From Bradyrhizobiaceae bacterium (GTDB lineage Bacteria > Pseudomonadota > Alphaproteobacteria > Rhizobiales > Xanthobacteraceae), in assembly GCA_003963145.1 (NCBI GenBank), contig RXJJ01000006.1, positions 64,621-128,620 on the forward strand: DNA of 64,000 nucleotides, in the 5' to 3' direction. The notes below the pieces were generated by a model. That model was not told where the DNA came from. It saw only the letters and a list, made by a program, of their open reading frames with translations, and did no database searches. Of the stretch, positions 54,029 to 63,705 are shown piece after piece. How positions within the stretch are numbered: position 1 is the first letter of the stretch; the number at the start of each line of letters is the position of its first letter. The position numbers and the translations under genes were made by a program.

Positions 54029-54652
54029 ATGGCACGTTCGGTCGACTACTATTTTTCCCTGCAATCGCCCTGGGCCTATATCGGTGATGCTCCGTTTCAC
54101 AAAGTGGCCACCGCGCACGGATTGACAATTAATTACAAGCCGATGCCGCTGCTCGATGTATTTTCCGAAACCGGCGGACTGCCGCTCGGCAAACGTCACC
54201 CGGCGCGCCAGCGATACCGGATTGTCGAATTGCAGCGCTGGCGCGACAAGCGCGGTCTCGATTTTCACTTTCTGCCGAAGCACTGGCCGTTCAATCCGCG
54301 TCTGGCCGATGGGGTGATGATCGCCGCAGTTCAGGGCGGCCAGAATGTCCCAAAGCTTCTCACGCGGCTTTACGATGCCGTCTGGAAGGACCAATACGAT
54401 CTCACCGATAGCCCGACCTTGGTGAAGCTTGCTGACGAGGTCGGCCTTCCCGGCGACACGCTCGTCAAGCAGTCCGCATCGGATGAGATCGGTGCGATCT
54501 ATGAACAAAACCGGCAGGATGCGATCGGCGTCGATGTCTTCGGGTCGCCGGCCTATGTGCTGGACGGCGAAGTGTTCTGGGGGCAGGACCGGATCGACCT
54601 GCTTGATGATGCCCTGAAATCCGGCCGCGCCGCCTACGGTTCGGCCATCTAG
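54029..54652 (+). CDS. 2-Hydroxychromene-2-carboxylate isomerase family protein (DsbA fold)
   Basis: The 207-residue product has the kappa-class GST/HCCA isomerase pattern: SVDYYFSLQSPWAYIGDAPFHKVA (catalytic-site Ser), LLDVFSETGGLPLGKRHPARQRYRI, HFLPKHWPFNPRLADGVMIAA, and the C-terminal FGSPAYVLDGEVFWGQDRIDLLDDAL. Relatives use glutathione to isomerise naphthalene-degradation intermediates, but many are general glutathione-dependent oxidoreductases; no degradation genes are nearby. The start at MARSVDYY is preferred over upstream frames. Confidence 0.86.
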   Translation: MARSVDYYFSLQSPWAYIGDAPFHKVATAHGLTINYKPMPLLDVFSETGGLPLGKRHPARQRYRIVELQRWRDKRGLDFHFLPKHWPFNPRLADGVMIAAVQGGQNVPKLLTRLYDAVWKDQYDLTDSPTLVKLADEVGLPGDTLVKQSASDEIGAIYEQNRQDAIGVDVFGSPAYVLDGEVFWGQDRIDLLDDALKSGRAAYGSAI

Positions 54653-54663
54653 GAGGCACTGCG

Positions 54664-55146
54664 ATGGCGGGACCAATGCGAGCAGCTGCACTTGGTTCGC
54701 GACGCATATTGGCTCTCGCCTCAATGCTGTTATTTACCTCTTCGCTCGCTTCCGCGCAGTCCGCACCGGATACTGACAATGGGCGCTATACGCTGTCGCA
54801 GGTGGCGGACGGTTATCTGCGGCTGGATACCCGCACCGGCGCATTATCCACGTGCACGAATAAAGGCGGCTGGACCTGCCGCATCGTTCCCGACGAGCGG
54901 GCTGCACTCGATACCGAGATCGGGCGGCTGCAAGCTGAAAACAGGCAGTTGAAAGAGCAGCTCGCGCAACGCGCCTCCGCCAAAGCCGGCCCCGAAAAGA
55001 AGGCCGCGCAGGACAACGCGGGCAAGAGCATCGAACTTCAGCTTCCTCCCGAACACGCCAGGGTTATGGCGCTGTTCGACCGCATGTGGCAGCGCCTCGT
55101 CGAACTCGCCGGAATGGTACAGAAAAAGCTGTCAGAAAAGATCTGA
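54664..55146 (+). CDS. Exported coiled-coil protein of unknown function
   Basis: The 160-residue product has a signal peptide (RRILALASMLLFTSSLASAQS), a short domain RYTLSQVADGYLRLDTRTGALSTCTNKGGWTCRIVPDER with two cysteines, then a coiled coil (LDTEIGRLQAENRQLKEQLAQRA), and a C-terminal helix. The YLRLDTRTGALSTC and GGWTCR elements are common in rhizobial secreted proteins as I recall. It starts 11 bases after the isomerase gene, so a shared transcript is likely. Function unknown. Confidence 0.75.
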   Translation: MAGPMRAAALGSRRILALASMLLFTSSLASAQSAPDTDNGRYTLSQVADGYLRLDTRTGALSTCTNKGGWTCRIVPDERAALDTEIGRLQAENRQLKEQLAQRASAKAGPEKKAAQDNAGKSIELQLPPEHARVMALFDRMWQRLVELAGMVQKKLSEKI

Positions 55147-55188
55147 CGCCCGGATTGGTATAGCGCACGGCGTAATCGTTATAGGCAC

Positions 55189-55219
55189 AAAAAAGGCCGC
55201 GGATCGCTCCGCGGCCTTT
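55189..55219. terminator. Bidirectional intrinsic terminator
   Basis: AAAGGCCGCGGA and TCCGCGGCCTTT form a 12-bp perfect stem around TCGC, with an A run on one side. It separates the convergent coiled-coil and MFS genes. Confidence 0.85.
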
Positions 55220-55241
55220 GATATTGGAAATACCCAGTTGG

Positions 55242-56903
55242 TTACTTGGTGATGTCGACGTCCTTGGTTTCCGGCAGGAAGAAGAAGCCGATCACCACGG
55301 TGATGGCGGCGAAGATCACCGGATACCAGAGACCGGCATAGATATCGCCGGTCGATGCCACGATCGCGAATGCGGTCGCGGGCAGCAGGCCGCCGAACCA
55401 GCCGTTACCGATATGGTAGGGCAGCGACATCGAGGTGTAGCGGATGCGGGTCGGGAACAGTTCGACCAGCATCGCGGCGATCGGGCCGTACACCATCGTG
55501 ACGAAGATCACGAGGATGAACAGAAGGCCGATCACGGCTGCAACCTGCGGACGGAAGATGTCGAACGGATTCGACATCTTCACGATGCCCGGAGCGCCCG
55601 CCTTCGGATAACCGGCCTCAGCCACGGCCGCTGCAATCAGCGGATTCGAGGTCTTGGCGTCGGTGTAAGGCACTTCCTTGTCGTTCACGAGAATCTTCAC
55701 GCCGGATCCGGCCGGGCCAGGCACGGTCGAGTACTTGACCGAGGACTGGGCCAGGAAGGCGCGTGCTGTGTCGCAAGGCGCGGAGAAGACGCGGGTACCG
55801 ACCGGGTTGAACAAGTCGCCGCAGCCTTTTGGATCTGCGACCACCTGCACCTTCGTCGCTTCGATGGCCTTTTCCAGCGCCGGGTTGGCGTTGGTCGTGA
55901 TCATGCGGAAGATCGGGAAGAAGGTGAGAGCGGCAATCAGACAGCCCGCCAGAATGATGGGCTTGCGGCCGATCTTGTCCGATAGCGCGCCGAACACGAT
56001 GAAGAAGCCGGTGCCGAACACCAGAGACCAGGCAACCAGAAGGTTTGCGGTGTAGCCATCGACCTTGAGGATCGATTGCAGGAAGAACAGCGCGTAGAAC
56101 TGGCCTGTGTACCAGACCACGCCCTGTCCCATCACGCCGCCGAGCAGGGCGATGAGCACGATCTTGGCGTTCGACCAGTTGGCGAAGGCGTCGGTCAGAG
56201 GCTGCTTGGAGCCCTTTCCTTCGCTCTTCATCTTCTGGAAGACCGGCGATTCATTCAGGCGCAGACGGATAATGACCGAAACGCCCAGCAGAACCACCGA
56301 GACCAGGAACGGGATGCGCCAGCCCCATGCCGCGAAGTCGGCTTCACCGATAATGGTTCGGGTGAAGAGAATGACGAGCAAGGAGAGGAACAGGCCGAGT
56401 GTCGCGGTGGTCTGAATGAAGGAGGTGTAATAGCCGCGCTTGTTCGGCGGCGAATGTTCCGCCACGTAGGTCGCTGCACCGCCATACTCGCCGCCGAGCG
56501 CGAGGCCCTGCAGCAGACGCAGGCCGATCAGGATGATCGGAGCAGCGATGCCGATGGTGGCGGCGTTCGGCAGCAGGCCGACGATGAAGGTCGACAAGCC
56601 CATGATGAGGATGGTGACGAGGAAGGTATATTTGCGGCCGACGATATCGCCGACACGGCCGAACACGAGGGCGCCGAACGGGCGAACGAGGAAGCCGGCC
56701 GCGAAAGCGAGCAGGGCGAAGATGTCGCGGGTTGCCGGCGGATAGGCGCTGAAGAACTGGGCGCCGATGATCGCGGCAAGCGAACCGTAGAGGTAGAAAT
56801 CGTACCATTCGAAGACGGTGCCGAGCGACGATGCGAAGACGACGAAACGTTCGTCCTTCGTCATTCCGCCTGTTCGTGGCGATACTGCAGTCGTTGTGGA
56901 CAT
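55242..56903 (-). CDS. MHS-family MFS transporter with periplasmic insertion
   Basis: The 553-residue product is a major facilitator of the metabolite:H+ symporter family (ProP/KgtP/ShiA-like): SSLGTVFEWYDFYLYGSLAA in helix 1, FGRVGDIVGRKYTFLVTILIMG in loop 2-3, LRLLQGLALGGEYGGAATYVAEHSP and GALSDKIGRKPIILAGCL. About 120 residues between the ninth and tenth hydrophobic segments form a loop containing CGDLFNPVG and APCDTARAFL, longer than in ProP. The substrate is probably a carboxylate or osmolyte. MSTTTAVSP is the start; the frame extends to 57128 without homology. Confidence 0.9.
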   Translation of the reverse strand: MSTTTAVSPRTGGMTKDERFVVFASSLGTVFEWYDFYLYGSLAAIIGAQFFSAYPPATRDIFALLAFAAGFLVRPFGALVFGRVGDIVGRKYTFLVTILIMGLSTFIVGLLPNAATIGIAAPIILIGLRLLQGLALGGEYGGAATYVAEHSPPNKRGYYTSFIQTTATLGLFLSLLVILFTRTIIGEADFAAWGWRIPFLVSVVLLGVSVIIRLRLNESPVFQKMKSEGKGSKQPLTDAFANWSNAKIVLIALLGGVMGQGVVWYTGQFYALFFLQSILKVDGYTANLLVAWSLVFGTGFFIVFGALSDKIGRKPIILAGCLIAALTFFPIFRMITTNANPALEKAIEATKVQVVADPKGCGDLFNPVGTRVFSAPCDTARAFLAQSSVKYSTVPGPAGSGVKILVNDKEVPYTDAKTSNPLIAAAVAEAGYPKAGAPGIVKMSNPFDIFRPQVAAVIGLLFILVIFVTMVYGPIAAMLVELFPTRIRYTSMSLPYHIGNGWFGGLLPATAFAIVASTGDIYAGLWYPVIFAAITVVIGFFFLPETKDVDITK

Positions 56904-57215
56904 GTGGGTGCTCCCGGAATTTATAATTTTGAATAATCGGCCGTGCGTGGCGGTCTTGTGCCGGTTCAACGCACGACGTGGTCCCGGGCGAAGGGTAACA
57001 TCGGCGTGAAACTTCGCCCTATAAGACTTTTGGCTTTTCGCGCCCCAATCTTTTGAATACGCTGTTTTGCGCTGCAGCATTGCCTTGAAAAATTGCAACG
57101 GGCCGAAGAGCGGAACGCGGCATTGCAAGGCGCAGTGTGCTGAATCGTCGCGCCGGGTGACAGAATGGTTTACGTAGGAACGCGAATTATCCAGTGACGT
57201 GAAGACAAGGACGAT
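56904..57215. other. Divergent intergenic region, MFS transporter / response regulator
   Basis: 312 bases with no supported gene. It must hold the divergent promoters of the transporter and the LuxR-type regulator. No perfect palindrome was found by eye, although short AT-rich stretches such as TTTATAATTTTGAATAAT occur near the transporter start. Confidence 0.5.
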
Positions 57216-57890
57216 ATGGCTCCCTCATCCACTACCCATCTTGTTATTGCTGACGATCATCCTTTGTTTCGCGGCGCACTGCGCGAGGCGGTCTCCAGCG
57301 TCGTCGCGTCGGCGCAAATCGATGAGGCGGGGTCTTTCGGGGAGTTGACCGCGTTGCTCGAGGGCGACGCGGAACTCGATCTGATTTTACTCGACCTGTC
57401 GATGCCGGGAGCCAGCGGTTTTTCCGGGCTGATTTATTTGCGGGCACAGTATCCGGCCATACCGGTGGTAGTCGTGTCCGCCAGCGACGACAGCGACACC
57501 ATTCGCCGCTCCATGGAATTCGGCGCCTCCGGGTTCATCCCCAAGCGGTTCGGCGTCGAAACCCTGCGCGAGGCCATTGGCAAGGTCATGAACGGCGATG
57601 TGTGGATACCGTCCGACGTCGACCTGTCGGCGGGGGTCGATCCCGACGTCACCAAGCTGCGCGACCGGCTCGTCACACTGACACCTCAGCAGGTGCGGGT
57701 GCTGATGATGCTGTCCGAGGGGTTGCTCAACAAGCAGATCGCCTACGAATTGGGGGTCTCGGAAGCCACCATCAAGGCGCATGTTTCGGCGATCCTGCAG
57801 AAGCTCGGCGTCGAAAGCCGGACCCAGGCGGTCATCGTGGCGGCGAAGATTTCCGGCGGCCAGTGGCGTCAGAGCGAACCTTCACAGTGA
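57216..57890 (+). CDS. LuxR/NarL-type response regulator
   Basis: The 224-residue product has an N-terminal receiver domain (LVIADDHPLFRGALREAV; phosphorylated Asp in DLILLDLSMPGASGF; conserved Lys in GFIPKRFG) and a C-terminal LuxR helix-turn-helix (LTPQQVRVLMMLSEGLLNKQIAYELGVSEATIKAHVSAILQKLGV). It is convergent with the transporter-fused hybrid kinase, with a 9-base 3' overlap, suggesting a cognate pair. This resembles AgmR/ErdR-type regulators that control alcohol or acetate use, by family resemblance only. Confidence 0.92.
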   Translation: MAPSSTTHLVIADDHPLFRGALREAVSSVVASAQIDEAGSFGELTALLEGDAELDLILLDLSMPGASGFSGLIYLRAQYPAIPVVVVSASDDSDTIRRSMEFGASGFIPKRFGVETLREAIGKVMNGDVWIPSDVDLSAGVDPDVTKLRDRLVTLTPQQVRVLMMLSEGLLNKQIAYELGVSEATIKAHVSAILQKLGVESRTQAVIVAAKISGGQWRQSEPSQ

Positions 57891-60800
57891 GCCGTCGGCC
57901 TGAAGCGTCCGCGCGGTATCCGCTTCCTTGTCCTTGCGCTGGGTCACCATCTGCTGGGTTCGCCATTGGCTTAACAATGCACGCAGCGTGGCCGGCTTCA
58001 CCGGCTTGTTCAGCACCGTAATGCCGAAGGCGCGCGCGGCCTCCCGCACGTGCGGGCTCCGGTCGGCGGTAATCAGGATAGCGGGAATATTCGCGCCGAA
58101 GCGGTGACGAATGTCGCGGATCGCCCCGATGCCGTTGCCGCGATCGAGATGATAATCGACCAGAATGCCGGTGATGCGCTCTTCCGCGTTGGCGATGGCC
58201 TCGATGGCGATGGATGGCTCCAGTGCAGCAATCACCTTGGCGTCCCACCCCATCAACAGGGTCTTCATGCCGTCGAGGATCGCCGGATCGTTTTCGATGC
58301 AGACGATTGTGGTACCGCTCATCGGCATTTTGGCGGAGATGTTCGCCGCGGTCAGCGCGGCAACCTGGGTGACGCCCTTGGCGATCGGCAATGTCAGCGA
58401 GAAGTGGGAGCCGCCGCTGCGGTTGGCGTCGATCGCGATGCTGTGGTCGAGCACGCGCGCGATGCGTTCGACGATCGACAGGCCCAAGCCAAGACCGCGC
58501 GCGATCCGGGCGCCCTGATCGAGGCGGTGAAACTCCTTGAAAATTTCACCGCGTTTGTGCTGCGGGATGCCGAGCCCGGTGTCGTGAATGCTGATCTGCA
58601 GGAATTTTCCCCGCGCGCGGCAACCCACCAGCACCTTGCCCTTGGGCGTGTATTTGATGGCGTTGGAAATCAGGTTCTGCAGCAGCCGCCGTAGCAGCAC
58701 GCGGTCTGATTTCACGGCCAGCGTCGAGGGCACGAAGCGCAGGTCGATCTGTTTCTCGCGGGCCATCGGCGTAAACTCGACCTGGAGGGAGCGCATCAGA
58801 TCGTTCATCCGGAAGCTTGAAATGGATGGCGTCATCGCGCCGGCGTCGAGGCGGGAAATGTCGAGCAGTGCCCCGAGGATTTCCTCGATAGCTTCCAGCG
58901 AGTCGTCGATATTGGCGACAAGGCGCGCATTCTCGCCGCCGTTCTGCCGTTCAACCAGGCTCGTGACGTAAAGGCGCGCCGCGTTGAGCGGTTGAAGAAT
59001 GTCGTGGCTGGCTGCGGCGAGGAAGCGGGTTTTTGAGATGTTCGCGTCCTCAGCCGTCGCCTTGGCCTGCGCGAGTTCGGTATTGAGGCGAGTGAGCTGT
59101 TCGGTACGTTCCCGCACACGCTTTTCCAGCGTGACGTTGGCGCGTTCCAGTTCTTCTGCCGCCTCGAAGCTTGGCGTGATATCCGAAAAGGTGATGACGA
59201 GACCGCCGCCCGGCATGGTGTTGGGGCGCACTTCCAGCACCATGTTGCGCTCGGGAAGGCGCTCGAGGAAAGGTTCGCCTTCGCTGGTGTAGGCCGCGAG
59301 TCTCTGTTTCAGCCACTTCTCATCGATCTCGGCACCGTCATTTCCCCGCTGGCCGAGGAACTCCAGAATTTCCCCGAGCGGAATGCCGATCTGGCTGATA
59401 TGCGCCGGCAGATCCAGCATTTCGCCGAACTGCCTGTTCGAACAGATCAGCTGAAGTTCGGGATTGAACACCGCGATGCCCTGGCGGACGTGATCCAGCG
59501 CGGTTTGCAATATCTCCCGGTTGAAATGAAGTGCGGCGTGCGCGTCGTCGAGCAGTTTCAGTGCTGCTTTCGCCGACACCGCGCGCTTCCGTAGCAATAG
59601 CGACATTACAAGGCGTGAGGAGGCCGCTCCGATCGAGGAGGCGATCAAATGCTCGGCATGGCTGAGCAACTGAAAATCGGCGGATGCCGAGGGGTTAAGG
59701 TCGATGCGGTTGTTCTTTGCAAAATCGGCAAATTCCTTGTTCGCCCGTTCGCTTCCGAGATACTGCGATACTGCGGTCAAGAGGTCCTGCACCGTGACCG
59801 TGGTGCGCCAACGCCGGAATCCGCCCGGCGAAATGGGTGCGAGATCGCTTGGCACGAAAAGGTCGGCTTGCAGCCGCTCGATCGAGGTCGGTTGCCGCCA
59901 CAGCGACATGACGACGTAGGTCAGAAGGTTGAGCGAAAGACTCCACAGCACCCCGTGGATCAGCGGAGCCATCTGGCTGCCGAACAGATTTTGCGGGCGT
60001 AATGCAGCGATGCCGAACGGGCCCTCCTGGAGCCAGGCGGTGCCGAGCGGATCGATGTCCGCGAAGCTCGGCAGGAACAGCGTGTAGGCCCACACCGCGA
60101 AACCGACAAGCATGCCTCCCATCGCGCCGCGTGCCGTGGCGCGGCGCCAGATCAGCGCGCCGAAAAAGGCGGGCGCAAGCTGGGCGATCGCTGCGAATGA
60201 AAGAAGGCCGATGGCGGCAAGATGCGTGGTGGCCAGCGCCTGATAATAAAGATACGCCATCGCCATGATGCTGAAGATCGCGATACGGCGTACCTTCAGG
60301 AGGAAACCGCCGAAATTCCTGGCGTCGTGCTGGAGTGTCCTGCCGCGCTGAAGAACCAGTGGTACGACGATGTCGTTCGACACCATGATGGCCAGCGCGA
60401 CGCATTCGACGATCACCATAGCGGTCGCAGCGGAAAGCCCGCCGACGAACACGATGACGCTAATGATCGTGTTGTCGGCATCGATCGGCAGCGCCAGAAC
60501 GTACATGTCGCTGTCCACCGCGCCGAAAGGAAACGTGACGAGACCAGCCAGCGCTATGGGAATTACAAACAGATTGATCGCGACGAGGTAAAGCGGAAAC
60601 AGCCATCGTGCCCGCGCGACTTCCGCTTCGTTCGAATTCTCCACCACGCTGACATGAAATTGCCGCGGCAGCAGAAGGATGGCGAAGAACGACAGGAGCG
60701 TCATCGCCACGAAATTGCCGATCGAGGGCGCGGTGTCGATAGCCCGGATCGCTTCCGGTGTTTTCATCGCCTGATCGATCAGGTCGCGGGGATTGAACAT

Positions 60801-61445
60801 CACGAAGGTGACGAAAACGCCAGCGACCAGAAAGGCGAAAAGCTTGACGATGGATTCGGTTGCGACCGCCAGCATCAATCCGTGCTGGTGTTCGGTGGCA
60901 TCGGTCTGGCGCGTGCCGAACAGCACGGCGAATATTGCCAGCGCCAGCGTGACGAATACCGCTGCGTCGCCGACGAAGGGAATTTTCGAAATGCCAGGCC
61001 CGTCGGTAAGGATCGTTTCGAGCGAGGCGGCGATAGCCTTGAGCTGGAGCGCGATGTAGGGGACCGAGCCGATAATGGCGATCATGGCGGCGGTTGCGGC
61101 TACCGCCTGGCTCTTGCCGTAACGTGCGGCGACGAAATCCGCGATCGAGGTGATGTTCTGGGATTTGGCGAGGTTGATGACCCGCATGATCAGCGGTTTG
61201 CCGAACACAATCATGATGATCGGCCCGACATAAATCGCCAGGAATTCGATGCTGGTCCGCGTGGCGTTACCGACCGAGCCGAAGAACGTCCAGGACGTGC
61301 AATAGATCGCCAGCGACAGCGGATAGATCAGTATGCCTGCGCGGGCGCGCTGGGACTGGGTCAGCCGGTCGCCATAGAAGACGATCACAAACAGCAGGCC
61401 GATATAGCCAAAGGCGGCTGCGATGACGCTCCCGTTTTGCAGCAT
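57882..61445 (-). CDS. Hybrid histidine kinase fused to a sodium:solute-symporter domain
   Basis: This 1187-residue membrane protein begins with a twelve-plus-helix SSSF domain (residues 1 to about 500: SVGNATRTSIEFLAIYVGPI, IAFVAA-type repeats, GGLSAATAMVIVECVALAIMVSND), followed by a PAS domain (IAVFNPELQLICSNRQFGEMLDLP), a coiled coil, HisKA with SHDILQPLNAARLYVTSL at about residue 800, a HATPase domain (NLISNAIKYTPKG; DTGLGIP; GLGLGLSIVERI) and a C-terminal receiver with DYHLDRGNG. It resembles CbrA/CrbS-type sensors, in which a transporter-like domain senses or moves a metabolite. Cognate regulators are likely the flanking LuxR genes. Confidence 0.92.
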   Translation of the reverse strand: MLQNGSVIAAAFGYIGLLFVIVFYGDRLTQSQRARAGILIYPLSLAIYCTSWTFFGSVGNATRTSIEFLAIYVGPIIMIVFGKPLIMRVINLAKSQNITSIADFVAARYGKSQAVAATAAMIAIIGSVPYIALQLKAIAASLETILTDGPGISKIPFVGDAAVFVTLALAIFAVLFGTRQTDATEHQHGLMLAVATESIVKLFAFLVAGVFVTFVMFNPRDLIDQAMKTPEAIRAIDTAPSIGNFVAMTLLSFFAILLLPRQFHVSVVENSNEAEVARARWLFPLYLVAINLFVIPIALAGLVTFPFGAVDSDMYVLALPIDADNTIISVIVFVGGLSAATAMVIVECVALAIMVSNDIVVPLVLQRGRTLQHDARNFGGFLLKVRRIAIFSIMAMAYLYYQALATTHLAAIGLLSFAAIAQLAPAFFGALIWRRATARGAMGGMLVGFAVWAYTLFLPSFADIDPLGTAWLQEGPFGIAALRPQNLFGSQMAPLIHGVLWSLSLNLLTYVVMSLWRQPTSIERLQADLFVPSDLAPISPGGFRRWRTTVTVQDLLTAVSQYLGSERANKEFADFAKNNRIDLNPSASADFQLLSHAEHLIASSIGAASSRLVMSLLLRKRAVSAKAALKLLDDAHAALHFNREILQTALDHVRQGIAVFNPELQLICSNRQFGEMLDLPAHISQIGIPLGEILEFLGQRGNDGAEIDEKWLKQRLAAYTSEGEPFLERLPERNMVLEVRPNTMPGGGLVITFSDITPSFEAAEELERANVTLEKRVRERTEQLTRLNTELAQAKATAEDANISKTRFLAAASHDILQPLNAARLYVTSLVERQNGGENARLVANIDDSLEAIEEILGALLDISRLDAGAMTPSISSFRMNDLMRSLQVEFTPMAREKQIDLRFVPSTLAVKSDRVLLRRLLQNLISNAIKYTPKGKVLVGCRARGKFLQISIHDTGLGIPQHKRGEIFKEFHRLDQGARIARGLGLGLSIVERIARVLDHSIAIDANRSGGSHFSLTLPIAKGVTQVAALTAANISAKMPMSGTTIVCIENDPAILDGMKTLLMGWDAKVIAALEPSIAIEAIANAEERITGILVDYHLDRGNGIGAIRDIRHRFGANIPAILITADRSPHVREAARAFGITVLNKPVKPATLRALLSQWRTQQMVTQRKDKEADTARTLQADGSL

Positions 61446-61639
61446 AGTCGTCGTGTCCCACTTTCGGGTTTACTGCCTGAGGTGGCGGGCGAGCTTTGGT
61501 CTATACGATGCCCCGGACTGTGGCGATGAATGGCCTGTCGCTTTGGTAATTATCGTGATCGAATTTGGAAAGATGCACGAATCAGTTATGCTCGCATTAG
61601 TTGTAATATAAAAAATTTTCAGCTAGAGGAGGACCTTTG

Positions 61640-62290
61640 ATGGGGCGTGTTCTCCAATTTCCGGAAGAGGAGTTGATTTACATTGTTGATGCCGACGAAT
61701 CCGTCGGCGATGCGCTCACCCTGCTGCTCCGGATCGAAGGCTTCCGCACTCAGATATTTCTCGAAGGTGGGTCATTTCTGGATGCGGTTCGGCTCAACAA
61801 ACCAGGCTGCGTCATCCTTGACCTTCAGTTGCCGAACCTGTCGGGGCTAGGAGTTTTGAGGGAGCTTTCAGCCATCAATTTTGGCGTACCGGTCATCGTG
61901 ATGTCTGGACAATCGGACGTCGCAACAGCGGTCGCAGCGATGAAGAGTGGCGCGACGGACTTTCTTGAAAAGCCATTCCCCGCCGCCGAGATGCTGGACC
62001 GTGTCCGCGATGCGGTGAGAATCTACCGAAAATCGGTAAGCGGATATATCGACGGATTGGCAGATTTTCCTGGTCGCCAGCTTTTGACCGGTCGCGAGCG
62101 TGAGGTGCTCAGTCAGCTCGCAGCCGGTGCATCGAACAAGGAGGCAGGACGCAGGCTCGGCATAAGCCCACGGACGGTGGAGGTTCACCGCGCACGGATC
62201 ATGGACAAGCTTGGTGCAAGGAACGCCGCGGACCTGATGCGGATCGTGCTGTCACAGGAGCCGCGCGCGTCCATGCGACTCACCCACTGA
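61640..62290 (+). CDS. FixJ-type LuxR response regulator
   Basis: The 216-residue product has a receiver domain (YIVDADESVGDALTLLLRIEGF; phosphorylated Asp in CVILDLQLPNLSGLGVL; Lys in FLEKPF) and a LuxR DNA-binding domain (LTGREREVLSQLAAGASNKEAGRRLGISPRTVEVHRARIMDKLG). FixJ/TtrR-like architecture. The ATG at 61640 follows GGAGGACC. It is divergent from the hybrid kinase across about 190 AT-rich bases and is convergent with hemA. Target unknown. Confidence 0.9.
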   Translation: MGRVLQFPEEELIYIVDADESVGDALTLLLRIEGFRTQIFLEGGSFLDAVRLNKPGCVILDLQLPNLSGLGVLRELSAINFGVPVIVMSGQSDVATAVAAMKSGATDFLEKPFPAAEMLDRVRDAVRIYRKSVSGYIDGLADFPGRQLLTGREREVLSQLAAGASNKEAGRRLGISPRTVEVHRARIMDKLGARNAADLMRIVLSQEPRASMRLTH

Positions 62291-62305
62291 ACCGGATGTG
62301 CGCTG

Positions 62306-63532
62306 CTATTCAGCGGCGAGCGATTTTGCGTTGAGCTGCAGACCGAGACGCTCCCAGACCAGCAACATGCTGTTGGCAAGCTGATCGATAAGCCCGTCGT
62401 CATGGAACGGCGTCGGGGTGATGCGCAGCCGCTCGGTGCCTTTGGGCACGGTTGGATAGTTGATCGGCTGGATGTATATGCCGTGCTCTTCCAGCAGAAG
62501 ATCGGAAGCCTTCTTGCACAGTTCCGGATCGCCCACGAAGACCGGCACGATGTGGGTGTCGCTCGACATGACCGGGATTCCGGCAGCGATCAGGATCGCC
62601 TTGACCCGCGCGGCGCGGTCCTGCTGGCGCTCGCGCTCCCAGCTCGATGTCTTGAGATGGCGGATCGCGGCGATCGCGGCCGAGCACACCGCCGGCGGCA
62701 GCGCGGTGGTGAAGATAAAGCCCGGCGCATGCGAGCGGATGGCGTCGATCACGTTGGCCTTGCCGGCGATATAACCGCCCAGACAGCCGAACGATTTGGC
62801 CAGCGTGCCCTCCAGCAAATCGATCCGATGCATCACGCCGTCGCGCTCGGCAATGCCGCCGCCGCGCGGACCATACATGCCGACCGCATGCACTTCATCC
62901 ACGTAGGTCATGGCGCCGTAGCGTTCGGCGAGATCGCAGATTTTTGCGAGCGGCGCGATATCGCCGTCCATGGAATAAAGACTTTCGCAGGCCACGAGCA
63001 TCGGGCGCCCGCGATGCGCGCGCATAATCTCTTCCAGATGCGCCGTATCGTTGTGGCGAAAAACGATCCGCTCACAGCCGGATTGCCGGATGCCCTCGAT
63101 CATCGAATTGTGGTTGAGGGCGTCGGACAGGATCAGGCAGTTCGGAATAAGCTTCGCCAGTGTCGAGATGCCGGTCTGGTTCGACACATAGCCGGACGTG
63201 AATACAAGCGCGGCTTCCTTGCCGTGCAGATCGGCCAGCTCCGCCTCAAGCTGGATCAGGGCGTGATTATTGCCGGCGATGTTGCGCGTGCCGCCGGCTC
63301 CCGTCCCGGTCCGGGTCGCGGTTTCCACCATCGCGCCGACGACCTTGGGATGCTGGCCCATGCCGAGATAATCGTTCGAGCACCACATCACGACGTTGCG
63401 CTCGCCCTTCGGGGAGTGCCACACCGCATGCGGGTAGCGGCCCGCGATGCGTTCAAGATCGGCGAATACGCGATAACGGCGCTCGTCATGCAGGCGATCG
63501 AGGGCTTTATCGAAGAAGTGGCTGTAATCCAT
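62306..63532 (-). CDS. hemA: 5-Aminolevulinate synthase
   Basis: HemA condenses glycine and succinyl-CoA to 5-aminolevulinate, the first step of haem synthesis in alphaproteobacteria. The 408-residue PLP enzyme shows [62 protein letters not shown], and the PLP Lys in [19 protein letters not shown]. It supplies haem for the oxidase encoded earlier in the window. A FixK-type box, found before hemA in some rhizobia, is not seen in the 170 bases upstream. Confidence 0.97.
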   Translation of the reverse strand: MDYSHFFDKALDRLHDERRYRVFADLERIAGRYPHAVWHSPKGERNVVMWCSNDYLGMGQHPKVVGAMVETATRTGTGAGGTRNIAGNNHALIQLEAELADLHGKEAALVFTSGYVSNQTGISTLAKLIPNCLILSDALNHNSMIEGIRQSGCERIVFRHNDTAHLEEIMRAHRGRPMLVACESLYSMDGDIAPLAKICDLAERYGAMTYVDEVHAVGMYGPRGGGIAERDGVMHRIDLLEGTLAKSFGCLGGYIAGKANVIDAIRSHAPGFIFTTALPPAVCSAAIAAIRHLKTSSWERERQQDRAARVKAILIAAGIPVMSSDTHIVPVFVGDPELCKKASDLLLEEHGIYIQPINYPTVPKGTERLRITPTPFHDDGLIDQLANSMLLVWERLGLQLNAKSLAAE

Positions 63533-63705
63533 TATAAAACCCTGGACGGGGAACCTTGAGGAAGCGGGCTTTCGGTTGGCATTTCAGTGCCTTTCCGGCT
63601 TTTTTAGAGCGTTTCCAGGTTCGGTGTCGAGGTCCAAATTGTCCAAGCCGCCTTACCCGGCACGCAGACCATGCCAGAGGACGTAGGACGATGCTTTGAT
63701 CGGGA

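Noticed and set aside
63533..63705. FixK/FNR box upstream of hemA
   Set aside because: No TTGAT-N4-ATCAA-like palindrome found in the interval.
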